Below, piece by piece: positions 27,154-35,147 of a stretch of DNA of 64,000 bases; position 1 is the first letter of the stretch, and every line of letters begins with the position of its first letter. The stretch is from Kitasatospora sp. NBC_01250 (lineage in GTDB: Bacteria; Actinomycetota; Actinomycetes; Streptomycetales; Streptomycetaceae). The translations under genes and the position numbers were made by a program. The stretch is taken from NCBI RefSeq assembly GCF_036226465.1, contig NZ_CP108476.1, forward strand, positions 620,001-684,000. The letters are read 5' to 3'. The notes under the pieces were generated by a model that worked only from the letters and a program-made list of their open reading frames with translations, searched no databases and had not been told where the DNA came from.

Positions 27154-27339
27154 ATGGCACGCATGGTCGCACCGAACCCGAGGACGCTCCCGGACACGCT
27201 CAGCCGTCGCCGCACGGGGCTGTCGCCCAGCGGCCTGCGCCGGCAGGACGACACCTCGTGGACGAACACCCTCGGCACTCTCGGCACCGGGGGCACCCGG
27301 GGCGCGGAGCGGAGCGTGGGGCTCACCGTCGTCCGCTGA
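27154..27339 (+). CDS. Possible small protein divergent from the NACHT gene
   Basis: A 61-codon frame from ATG 27154 (second ATG at 27163), with AAGGAAG eight bases upstream. Nearly all third positions are G or C (about 57 of 61), which supports real coding. The product is basic and rich in Thr, Gly, Leu and Arg, with RRQDDTSWTNTLGTLGTGGTRG in the second half, no hydrophobic segment and no Cys. It is followed by two stem-loops. I recognise no family. It could be a short regulator or peptide linked to the NACHT gene, or a chance frame. Confidence 0.4.
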   Translation: MARMVAPNPRTLPDTLSRRRTGLSPSGLRRQDDTSWTNTLGTLGTGGTRGAERSVGLTVVR

Positions 27340-27355
27340 CGCGAAGGAAGGGAAA

Positions 27356-27449
27356 GACCGGGCCCGCCCGGTCTCGGCCGCGGCGACCGCACACGGCCCG
27401 GCTTGGCCGCGCGAGGGGAGGGCCAAGCCGGGCCGTGTGTGGTCGCCGC
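27356..27449. terminator. Two consecutive stem-loops, one with 29-bp arms
   Basis: A short hairpin GACCGGGC/GCCCGGTC spans 27356-27373. The second has arms at 27380-27408 and 27421-27449 that pair with one mismatch (a possible G-U) around a 12-base loop. They lie between the small plus-strand frame and the convergent alpha/beta hydrolase, so they probably block transcription from both sides. The second stem is unusually long for a terminator. Confidence 0.65.
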
Positions 27450-27521
27450 GCTCGGGGTTTCGGGGCGCGGGGCGCGGGGTTCAGCGCGCGGGGCTCGGGG
27501 CCCCTGGGTTCGCCGAGCTGC

Positions 27522-28343
27522 TCAGCTGTCCTCGGGCTTGACCTCGCTGTCGACGAACTCGCCGATGGCCTCGAAGACCGCGCCCGGCTGCTCGAGGTGG
27601 GGGAAGTGCCCGGCCTCGGCGATCGGCCGGAAGGTGGCACGGGGGAAGGAGTCGGCCAGGGCGCGCTCGTACGCGAGCGGAACGATGCCGTCCTGCTCCC
27701 CGGCGAGCACCAGCACCGGGACGGTGACGCGGTGCAGGCGGCCGCGCAGCTTCGGGTCGTGGCAGAACGGATCACCGGCATAGCGCGCCAGGGTGCGCTG
27801 GTTGGCGGCGAAGACGGCCTTCTGCTCGTCGCTGAGGGCGGCGGGGTCGGGGCGCAGGGCGGGGTTGTGGAAGGCGAGTTCGCCGGTGCGGACCGGGCCG
27901 ATCTCGGCCGGGTTCGCGATGACCAGCGGGGGCTCGGGGGTGATGCCGGTGGCGCCGAGCAGGACCAGGCCGGCGATCCGGTTGCGGGTGTCGCGCAGGC
28001 CCATCTCGGCGGCGATCCAGCCACCGACGGAGCTGCCGGCCACCATCACCCCGTGCAGCCCGAGCTCGTCGAGCAGGTCGAGGTAGGCGGTGGCCAGGTC
28101 GGCGACGGAGTCGGTCCCGTCGGGGCGGGGCGTGCCGTCGAACCCGGGGTGGGTCGGGACGACGACGTAGGCGTGCCGGGACATGCCGGCGGCGAAGCCG
28201 GCCATCGAGCGCGGTCCGGCGCCGCCGTGCAGCATCAGCACGCCGGTGCCGTCCGTGCTCTCGCCGAACTCCTGGATCGTGACGCTCGGACCGTGGCGCA
28301 GATCGATGGTGCGGGTGGTGCTGACGGGGCTGGAGACAGTCAT
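27522..28343 (-). CDS. Alpha/beta-fold hydrolase
   Basis: 273-residue cytoplasmic hydrolase. The fold is clear: oxyanion turn MLHGGAGPRS, nucleophile elbow VAGSSVGGWIAAEMG (GxSxG), acid segment VLVLAGEQDGIVP and catalytic His in AEAGHFPHLEQPG. Start 28343 follows GCAGGAAG at a good distance. The substrate cannot be named. The cupin gene lies 129 bases upstream on the same strand, so the two may form an operon for modification of a small ester or ketone. Confidence 0.85.
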   Translation of the reverse strand: MTVSSPVSTTRTIDLRHGPSVTIQEFGESTDGTGVLMLHGGAGPRSMAGFAAGMSRHAYVVVPTHPGFDGTPRPDGTDSVADLATAYLDLLDELGLHGVMVAGSSVGGWIAAEMGLRDTRNRIAGLVLLGATGITPEPPLVIANPAEIGPVRTGELAFHNPALRPDPAALSDEQKAVFAANQRTLARYAGDPFCHDPKLRGRLHRVTVPVLVLAGEQDGIVPLAYERALADSFPRATFRPIAEAGHFPHLEQPGAVFEAIGEFVDSEVKPEDS

Positions 28344-28471
28344 GTGCGTCGGCTTCCTGCTCTTGGGGCGGGGTGGGTTGCTGGGTTCGCGGTCGGCCGC
28401 GGGCGGGGCCGGTGCCGGGGTCGCGGCATGCGCGGCGGGCCGGTCACTCGGGGCTGGTCGCTCAGGGCCGC

Positions 28472-28933
28472 TCACTCGGGGCCGGTGACCGGCGTGGTGG
28501 CGTAGCGGCCCATCACCTCGGCGATGTCCGGCGGGGTCATCGCTCCGCCGCCGGCGATCATGTCGCCCAGGTCCCGGAAGTACTGGACGTAGAGGTCGGG
28601 CGTGAAGGTGTTGATCATCACCAGCGGCTGGTCCCCCGGGTTGGCGAAGGTGTGCGGGGCACCCGGCGGGACCATGACCAGCGTTCCGGCCGGCGCCTCG
28701 TGCAGCTCGTGGCTGACGGTGAACCTGGCGGTGCCGGAGACCACGTAGAAGCCCTCGTCGTGCTGGGCGTGGCGGTGCTGGGGCGGGCCTGCGGTGTACG
28801 GCGGGATGGTGATCTCGGCGACGCCGAGGCGGTGCGCGGTCGTGCTGCCGTCCTCCAGGATGCGGATCCGGGCCTGACCGAGGTCGATCACCTCGCCGCC
28901 GGTGGGAGTCGTGACGGACACGTTTGCTGTCAT
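28472..28933 (-). CDS. Cupin-domain protein
   Basis: 153-residue single-domain cupin. The metal-binding motif appears as GPPQHRHAQHDEGFYVVSGTARFTV (the G(X)5HXH...E...G pattern) and the second motif as GTLVMVPPGAPHTFANPGDQP with the third His. Cupins of this kind act as isomerases, dioxygenases or sugar/metabolite-binding proteins; the reaction is not predictable here. Start 28933 has AAGGA seven bases upstream. An array of CTCATG boxes upstream suggests specific repression. Confidence 0.85.
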   Translation of the reverse strand: MTANVSVTTPTGGEVIDLGQARIRILEDGSTTAHRLGVAEITIPPYTAGPPQHRHAQHDEGFYVVSGTARFTVSHELHEAPAGTLVMVPPGAPHTFANPGDQPLVMINTFTPDLYVQYFRDLGDMIAGGGAMTPPDIAEVMGRYATTPVTGPE

Positions 28934-28954
28934 GGCCGATCCTTCGTGAGAGCT

Positions 28955-29008
28955 GACTCTCATGAGACTAGTCCGACAGAGCGATCTCATGCAAGTGCAC
29001 TCTCATGA
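28955..29008 (-). promoter_or_regulatory. Repeated CTCATG boxes in the cupin promoter
   Basis: ACTCTCATGA occurs at 28956-28965 and 28999-29008, and CTCATG again near 28986. The first is part of the palindrome TCTCATGAGA. On the minus strand TTGCAT and TAGTCT are 18 bases apart and could be -35/-10. The layout suits a repressor of the cupin/hydrolase genes; the binding protein is not evident. Confidence 0.45.
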
Positions 29009-29082
29009 TTGGCGTCGGCTCTCAGCCCAGGCGCGCACCTCCGCCGGGGGCTCGCCGCTCTGGGGCTCGCCGGCCTGGTGCG

Positions 29083-29397
29083 TCAGACCCCGACCGGCAG
29101 GCCGAGCAGGTGGACCTGGCGCAGGTTCGGTCGGGTGGGGTCCTGCGCGACACGCGAGCGGTGCCTGACCGTCACACCTGCGTGTACGTCCCCCTCCACA
29201 GTCCTCGACCCGTCGGCCAACTGCGCCACCCAGGCCGCGAACCCGTCCGCCGAGTCGACGTCGTCGCACGGTCCCAGCCCGAAGCCGTCCTCGTGGCGGC
29301 CGGGACCCCAGTCGTCACGCGTCTCCAGCCAGGCGGCGTGCAGGCGCGTGCTGGGCACGATCGGTTCGGGCATACGGCGACGACAGCGGGTCGCCAC
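29083..29397 (-). pseudogene. N-terminal fragment of a GNAT acetyltransferase
   Basis: The frame begins EPIVPSTRLHAAWLETRDDWGPGRHEDGFGLGPCDDVDSADGFAAWVAQLADGS, which resembles the first 60 residues of a common actinobacterial GNAT protein, then loses similarity. The acetyl-CoA-binding R/Q-x-x-G-x-G/A region that should follow is absent and the frame ends after 104 codons. The TPR protein gene ends just beyond. I read it as a truncated leftover. Confidence 0.5.
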
Positions 29398-29421
29398 GGC
29401 CTCGCGGGTCGGCTCCCGGGA

Positions 29422-32400
29422 TCACTCCGCCATCGCCTCGACCTTCGCCAGGAGGGTCAACGCGCCTTCGAGGTCGGCCTCGTGGCGGACGGGGTCACCG
29501 ACGACCAGCCTGCGGTAGACCGCCACCGCCTGCTCGGCGAGGGGCAGGGCCTTCGCGCGGCGCCCCACCACCGACCACCAGGAGCCGAGGGTGTAGAGGC
29601 AGCGGGCGAGGTCGGGCTCGTAGCCGGCGGGGTCGTCGTCCGCCAGCCGCTGGTAGACCTCCACCGCCTGACGCTCCGTCTCCAGGGCCTCCGGGCGCCG
29701 GTCCATCGCCAGCAGGACGCCCAGGTTGTGCAACGAGCGGGCCAGGCCGGGCCGGTGGACGGCGGGATTACCGTCCACCAGTCGCCGGTGGATCTCCACC
29801 GCCTGCTCGGTGGCGGTCAGCGCCTCCGGGCGCCGTTTTGCCTGTGCCAGCCGGACGCCGAGGTTGTACAGCGAGCAGGCGAGGCCTGCTTCGTGGAGGG
29901 CGGGGCTGCCCTCGACCAGCCGGCGGTACAGCTCCACCGCCTGCTGCTCGGCCTCCAGGGCCTCCGCATGTCGCCCCACCGCAGCCAGGTGCCCGCCGAG
30001 GTTGTCCAACGAGTGGGCCAGGCCGGGTTCGTGGGCTGCGGGGTTGCCGGCTGCGAGCTGCCGGTACAGCTCCACCACCTGCTGGGTGGCGGTCAGCGCC
30101 TGCTCGTGCCGCCCCGCCTCCGACAACCGGAGGGCGAGGTTGGAAAGTGAACGGGCCAGCTGCGGCTCGTGGGCGGCGGGATGGTCGGCCGCCAGCCGGC
30201 GCTGGATCCGCACCGCCTGCTCGGTGGCGGTCAGGGCCTCTGCATGCCGTCGCACGGTCGCCAGACCTACACCGAGATTCGTCAGCGAGGTCGCCAGAGC
30301 GGGCTCGTAAGCGGCGGGCTCGTCGGCCGCCAGCCGGCGGTAGACCCTCACCGCTTGCTGCACCGTCTCCAGAGCTTCCGCATGCCGCCCCACCGCCGAG
30401 AACCGAACGCCGAGGTGCGCCAGCGCACGGGCCAGATTGGGCTCGTGGGCAGCGGGACTGTCGGCCGCCAGCGGCCGGCAGAGCTCGACCGCTTGCTGAT
30501 CGGCGGCCAAGGCCTCCCTGAGTCGCCCCACCTCCGACAATCGGACACCGAGGTTGGTCAGCACGGTGGCGAGATCGGGCTCATGGACGGCGGGGTTGCC
30601 GGCCGCCAACCCTCGTTGGATGTCCACCGCCTGCTCGGTGACGGTCAGGGCCTCCGCAGAGCGCCCCGCTTCCGCCAACCGGGTGCCCAGGTTGGACAGC
30701 GAGGTCGCCAGGGCGTGCTGGTAGACCTCGGGATGCCGGGCAGCCAGCCTGCGGTAGATCTTCACCGCCTGCTCGATGACACCCAGGGCCTCCGCGCTCG
30801 GCCCCAGGTCCGCCAGGTGCACGCTGAGGTTGGACAGCGAGCGCGCCAGGTCGGACTCATGGGCGGCGCGATTGCCGGCTGCCAGCTGCCGGTACCTCCC
30901 CGCCGCCTCCTGGGTGGCCTCCAGAGCCTCCTTGCGCAGCCCCGCTGCCGACAGCCGGATACCGAGGTTCGACAACGAGCGGGCGAGATCGGGCTCGTAG
31001 GCGGCAGTGTTGTGGGCCGCCAGCCTGCGCCAGATCTCCACCGCCTGCTGCTCGGCCTCCAACGCGGCCCCACGCTGCCCCACCGCCGACAGATGATTGC
31101 CGAGGTTCGACAGCGAGTGCGCAAGATCCGGCTCGTGAACGGCCGGACTGCCCTCCGCCAGCCTGCGCCGGATCGCCATCGCCTGCTGCTCGGCCTCCAA
31201 CGCCTCCCCGTGCCGCCCCACCGCCGACAGATGATTGCCGAGATTGGACAGCGCGGTCGCAAGGTCGGGCTCGTGAACGGCCGGACTGCCCTCCGCCAGC
31301 CTGCGCCGAATCGCCACCGCCCGCTCGGTGACGGTCAGGGCCTCCGCCTGCTGCCCCAGATCCGCCAGGTGAGCGCCGAGGTTGGACAGTGAGCGCGCCA
31401 GGTCGGGCTCGTGTGCTGCGCGGCTGTCGGCCGCCAGGCCCTGGTAGATCGCCACCGCCCTCCGTTCGGCCGCCAGACCCTTCCCACGCCACCCCGACTT
31501 CGCGAGCTGCGCACCGAGATTGGACAGCGAGCGGGCCAGCGCAGGCTCGTAGGCGGCAGGGGCCCCGGCTGCCAGACCCCGGTAGATCCCCACCGCCTGC
31601 CTGGTGGCCGCCAAGGCTTCACTGCGCTTGCCCACCTCCCACAACCAGGCTCCGAGGTTCGACAACGAGCGGGCCAGGTCGGATTGGTAGGCGGCGGGGA
31701 TCCCGGCCGCCAGACCCCGGTAGATCGCCACCGCCTGCTCGGTGTCCTCCAACGCCTCCCCGCGCCTGCCCGCCTCCGCCAACCGGACGCCGCGGTTCGA
31801 CAACGAGCGGGCCAGGTCACGCTCGTAGGCGGCGGGATTGTCGCCGGCCAGCCTCCGGTGGATCTCCAGCGCCTGCTCGGTGGCGGTCAGTGCCTCCGCG
31901 CGCTTCCCCGCCTGCGACAACCAGGCACCGAGGTTCGAGAGCGAGGCCGCGAGGTCGGGCTCATGGACAGCGGGATTGCCGATCGCCAGTCGCCGGTGGA
32001 TCTCCACCGCCTCCTCCTCGGCCTCCAGAGCCTCCGTGTACCGGCCCACCTCCGACAACCGGGCACCGAGGTTCGACAACGAATCGGCGAGAGCGGGTTC
32101 GTACGCAGCACGGTCATCGGCCACCAGCCTGCGCCGGATCTCCACCGCCTGCTCGGTGACGCTCAGGCCCTCCGTGCGCCGCCCCGCATCCGACAACCGG
32201 ACGCCGAGGTTCGACAGCGAGTGGGCAAGCTCGGGCTCGTGGGCGGCAGCGTTGCCGTCCGCCAGCCTCCGGTAGATCTCCACCGCTCGTACAGCGGCGT
32301 CCAAGGCCTCCTTGCTCCGCCCCAGCTCCGCCAGCTGGACCCCGAGGTTCGACAAGGAACGGGCGAGAGCGGGTTCGTAAGCAGCGGGGTCGCCGGCCGC

Positions 32401-34626
32401 CAGCCTGCGCCGGATCGCCACCGCTTCCTGCTCCGCGGCCAGGCCCTCCTTGCGCCGCCCCACCTCTCCCCACCGGTTGCCGAGGTTGGACAGCGCCGCG
32501 GCGAGGCTGGGCTCGTGGGCAGCGGGGTCGACGGCCGCGCGCTCCCGCAGCTCCTGGGTGAGGGCGGTGGTGAGTTTGAGGGCGAAGGGTGCGGTGACGC
32601 GGGAGGGGTACGGGAGCGCGTCGGTGGCGGTCAGCAGGGCCTGGTGGTCGAGTGGGGTGCTGTCCAGGGCCGCATCGAGGGTCTTCAGGACGCGGTCGCT
32701 CTTGTCGGTGCGGGCGGCGTTGTAATGGGCGATGGCGGCGCGCACCAGGACAGTGACGGCCTGGGACTGCTGGGTGGCAGAACCCGCTGCGAGGAGGGCG
32801 GGCAGCGCGACGGCGCCCTCCCTGAGAGCCTCGGACGCGTGGTACTCGGCGATTCGGTCGGGTTGGAGGGATCCCCAGTAGCGGTTCGCTCCATCGGCGG
32901 GGTACAGGGAGGCAAGCCAGTCCGCAGCCGATTCCCTCTTGTCGGCGGACAGACCGGGCAGCGTGGCGATCACCTGAAGCGCTTCGTCCGGGCTGCCGGC
33001 CCCGCACAGCACGGCGATGGCGACGGCGCCACCCAGGACCTTGGGCCTGAGGCCGAGCTGGTGATCAGGCGAACCTGCGCTGCGCACCCAGAACGCTCGC
33101 TCGTGTCTGCGCAGGACCTCCTCCGGCTCGGTGCCGGCAGCCACCTCGACGGGCCGAGGTCCGTGCTGCAGCAACTCGACCAGGGCGGCCAGTTGCAGGG
33201 TGAGGACGTTGCCGTAGCCGTCCTCGTGCACATCGGCCGGAGGGCGGAGCGTGTAGGCCAGGGACAACCAGTCGTGCGCGGGCAAGGCGCGGATCCGCGG
33301 CAGCAGGCGGGCGAGGTCGTCGGCGGCGCGGCGGAAGGCGTTCCGCCGGTCCGTGGGGATGAGCGGGTTGAGCGGGATGACGGGGGCCTGTCCGAGGAGG
33401 TCCCGCACGGCGGCGTCCGCCTGAACGGAGCCCTCGCGCCAGTCGCCGTCAGCACGCGCGAGCAGCAGCAGCCGCACCCGGTGGCGGGAGCGGTGCAGCT
33501 GGGTGACGAGCCGATGAAGCAGCTGAGGGCGGGTCTCGGCGTAGTCGACGACCAGGAGCAGGTGGTGGGAGGTGTCCAGGGTGGTGAAGTCGGGCGGCTG
33601 CCCGTCCGGACCAGGACCGCCGGTGAGGTCCGAGCGCAGGTGTCCGGTGACCCAGGTGGGGTCGCCAGGAGGCGGGGTGAGCTCCCCGATGGTGCGGGTG
33701 AGCTCGCGGGCGAGGCGGGACTTGCCCTGTCCGCCAGGCCCGGTGACGACCCGTAGCGAGAAGGTGTCGCGCCCGTTCTCGCACCAGGCCTGCAGCTCGG
33801 CGAGTTCGGTCTCGCGGCCGTGGAAGGCGACGGCTTCGGCGCCCGCGCGCAGCAGCGCGGCGGGAGAGCCGAGGTCGCGGTCGACGGCGGCGGGGGCGAG
33901 CAGCGGGGCCGGCTCGACGGGTTCGAGGAGGGGCCGCCAGCCCGTGACCTCGGTGATGACGGTGCAGAAGTCCTCGTCGGTGAGGAGAGCGGCGGCGGTG
34001 GTGGCGGTCAGGCGCGCGCCGGTCCCGGCGCGGCGGTCGCCGTGGACGACGCCGCAGAGCAGGTCGTCGCCCGAGCCGGCGTCGGCGAGGACGGCGGCAC
34101 CGGACATGCCCGCCCACAGGCTCCCGCCGGTGCCGGGGGTGGGGTCGGTGCTGGTGATCTCGTAGTGGCCGGCCAGGGCGCCGGTTCCCGGGGCGATGCG
34201 GCCGGTCAGCTGCTCGCCCAGGCGCCGGTCGCCGTCAGGATCCTTCTGCATGCTGGGGAAGCCGGTCGAGCCGACCGGGTGGGGGCGGGCGCCGATGAGC
34301 CGGCCGTACCGCTGGGGCGGCTTGGTGTCCAGACCCCCGAGCGACCACGGGACAGCCCAGTCCTGACCGTCCCGGACTTCGATCAGCGCGGCGTCCATGG
34401 TGTCGTCCCTGCGGTGCCAGCGCACGGCCGCGGAGTACTCCCGTCCATCGACGTCGGGCCAGCTCACCCGCACCGGATCCTCGGCCGCCGGATCCCGGTT
34501 GTCCAGGACGTGAGCGGCCGTCAGCACCAGACACGGCGCGACCAGGTACCCGGACCCGAATCCGGTCCTCTTCACCCCGTCCACCAGTCGCGTCACCCGG
34601 ATCAGCACCCGGCGATCCAGCTCCAC
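29422..34626 (-). CDS. Trypsin-like protease / STAND NTPase / 22-repeat TPR protein
   Basis: 1734 residues in three parts. (1) Trypsin-like serine protease, about 1-230: His39 in LTAAHVL, Asp78 in TMDAALIEV, Ser175 in WAGMSGAAVL (GMSGA replaces the usual GDSGG). There is no signal peptide, so it is intracellular. (2) P-loop STAND NTPase, about 265-700: FHGRETELAELQAW, Walker A GPGGQGKS (295-302), Walker B LLLVVDYAET. (3) A superhelix of 22 TPR-like units of 46 residues from about 700 to the end, each with LSNLG, then G+R-EAL, then Q/AV-I-RRLA. Architecture suggests ligand sensing by TPRs, NTP-driven switching, and proteolysis as output, as proposed for bacterial conflict systems. GTG 34626 follows GGAGG. 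A trypco2-like gene precedes it by 47 bases. Confidence 0.85.
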   Translation of the reverse strand: MELDRRVLIRVTRLVDGVKRTGFGSGYLVAPCLVLTAAHVLDNRDPAAEDPVRVSWPDVDGREYSAAVRWHRRDDTMDAALIEVRDGQDWAVPWSLGGLDTKPPQRYGRLIGARPHPVGSTGFPSMQKDPDGDRRLGEQLTGRIAPGTGALAGHYEITSTDPTPGTGGSLWAGMSGAAVLADAGSGDDLLCGVVHGDRRAGTGARLTATTAAALLTDEDFCTVITEVTGWRPLLEPVEPAPLLAPAAVDRDLGSPAALLRAGAEAVAFHGRETELAELQAWCENGRDTFSLRVVTGPGGQGKSRLARELTRTIGELTPPPGDPTWVTGHLRSDLTGGPGPDGQPPDFTTLDTSHHLLLVVDYAETRPQLLHRLVTQLHRSRHRVRLLLLARADGDWREGSVQADAAVRDLLGQAPVIPLNPLIPTDRRNAFRRAADDLARLLPRIRALPAHDWLSLAYTLRPPADVHEDGYGNVLTLQLAALVELLQHGPRPVEVAAGTEPEEVLRRHERAFWVRSAGSPDHQLGLRPKVLGGAVAIAVLCGAGSPDEALQVIATLPGLSADKRESAADWLASLYPADGANRYWGSLQPDRIAEYHASEALREGAVALPALLAAGSATQQSQAVTVLVRAAIAHYNAARTDKSDRVLKTLDAALDSTPLDHQALLTATDALPYPSRVTAPFALKLTTALTQELRERAAVDPAAHEPSLAAALSNLGNRWGEVGRRKEGLAAEQEAVAIRRRLAAGDPAAYEPALARSLSNLGVQLAELGRSKEALDAAVRAVEIYRRLADGNAAAHEPELAHSLSNLGVRLSDAGRRTEGLSVTEQAVEIRRRLVADDRAAYEPALADSLSNLGARLSEVGRYTEALEAEEEAVEIHRRLAIGNPAVHEPDLAASLSNLGAWLSQAGKRAEALTATEQALEIHRRLAGDNPAAYERDLARSLSNRGVRLAEAGRRGEALEDTEQAVAIYRGLAAGIPAAYQSDLARSLSNLGAWLWEVGKRSEALAATRQAVGIYRGLAAGAPAAYEPALARSLSNLGAQLAKSGWRGKGLAAERRAVAIYQGLAADSRAAHEPDLARSLSNLGAHLADLGQQAEALTVTERAVAIRRRLAEGSPAVHEPDLATALSNLGNHLSAVGRHGEALEAEQQAMAIRRRLAEGSPAVHEPDLAHSLSNLGNHLSAVGQRGAALEAEQQAVEIWRRLAAHNTAAYEPDLARSLSNLGIRLSAAGLRKEALEATQEAAGRYRQLAAGNRAAHESDLARSLSNLSVHLADLGPSAEALGVIEQAVKIYRRLAARHPEVYQHALATSLSNLGTRLAEAGRSAEALTVTEQAVDIQRGLAAGNPAVHEPDLATVLTNLGVRLSEVGRLREALAADQQAVELCRPLAADSPAAHEPNLARALAHLGVRFSAVGRHAEALETVQQAVRVYRRLAADEPAAYEPALATSLTNLGVGLATVRRHAEALTATEQAVRIQRRLAADHPAAHEPQLARSLSNLALRLSEAGRHEQALTATQQVVELYRQLAAGNPAAHEPGLAHSLDNLGGHLAAVGRHAEALEAEQQAVELYRRLVEGSPALHEAGLACSLYNLGVRLAQAKRRPEALTATEQAVEIHRRLVDGNPAVHRPGLARSLHNLGVLLAMDRRPEALETERQAVEVYQRLADDDPAGYEPDLARCLYTLGSWWSVVGRRAKALPLAEQAVAVYRRLVVGDPVRHEADLEGALTLLAKVEAMAE
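29470..32520 (-). repeat. 22 tandem 138-bp coding repeats
   Basis: The 3' part of the protease/NTPase/TPR gene is a direct repeat of period 138 bases (46 codons); one unit is one codon short. The recurrent GAGGTT-TGNNCAGCGA block (plus-strand view) encodes SLSNLG. Units 10 and 11 are almost the same, sharing SNLGNHLSAVG and RRLAEGSPAVHEPDLA, which points to recent duplication or gene conversion. Edges are approximate. Confidence 0.85.
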
Positions 34627-34673
34627 CAGACCTCCCCCACTCCCCCGGCTACTTCGGCAACCGCCCTGACGTG

Positions 34674-35006
34674 CTACTCCTCATCGCTGATGTCCACCGC
34701 ATAAGCGCCCCCGGGCCCGTGCGGGGCCAGCTTCACCGTCAGCTTGTGGGTGTCCGTCGACCCGCGCTCCTTCTTCCCCCCGAGGCTGATCACGCTCCAC
34801 CGCAGCCCGCCGTCGACCCCCGTACTGCGGGTCAGCTCCAGTCCGAGCTCGACGGTGATCTCCCCCAGCGTGAAGAGCACCCCCTGGTCACCGCCACCCG
34901 TCGGATCCGCGACCCGGCGCTGGGCCTCGGCGATCTGCTGCCGCAGCAGCGAGACGGCGTCCGCCAGGTCCAACCACTGCTCATCCGCACCATGCTCGTC
35001 GGACAA
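34674..35006 (-). CDS. Trypco2-like (trypsin-co-occurring) small protein
   Basis: 110 residues. It opens with an amphipathic helix WLDLADAVSLLRQQIAEAQRRV and continues into a beta-rich part VLFTLGEITVELGLELTRSTGVDGGLRWSVISLGGKKERGSTDTHKLTVKLAP. This helix-plus-beta layout and its place beside a trypsin/NTPase gene match the domain named trypco2 in comparative studies of bacterial conflict systems. Its molecular role is not established; it may recognise a partner or invader product and gate the protease. The TTG start at 35006 is chosen for the GGGGGAGGA directly upstream; no ATG or GTG start fits as well. It sits 47 bases before the trypsin/STAND/TPR gene on the same strand and is probably co-transcribed. 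Confidence 0.7.
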   Translation of the reverse strand: MSDEHGADEQWLDLADAVSLLRQQIAEAQRRVADPTGGGDQGVLFTLGEITVELGLELTRSTGVDGGLRWSVISLGGKKERGSTDTHKLTVKLAPHGPGGAYAVDISDEE

Positions 35007-35147
35007 CGTCCTCCCCCTCCAGTGCCGGCGTCGCGGGTGCGACCGCTGGCACTCTACCCCTCTCAACGACCCCATCCGACCCAGCAGTTGGCCGACCCCC
35101 GTGCAGGAGCGCCACCGCGCGGGAGTGCCTGCCGCCCGCAGGCCGGG

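Noticed and set aside
29470..32520. Regular repeats resembling a CRISPR or minisatellite array
   Set aside because: The period is 138 bp and divisible by three, the frame is open throughout, and units encode TPR-like helices with codon-level divergence; there are no unique spacers.
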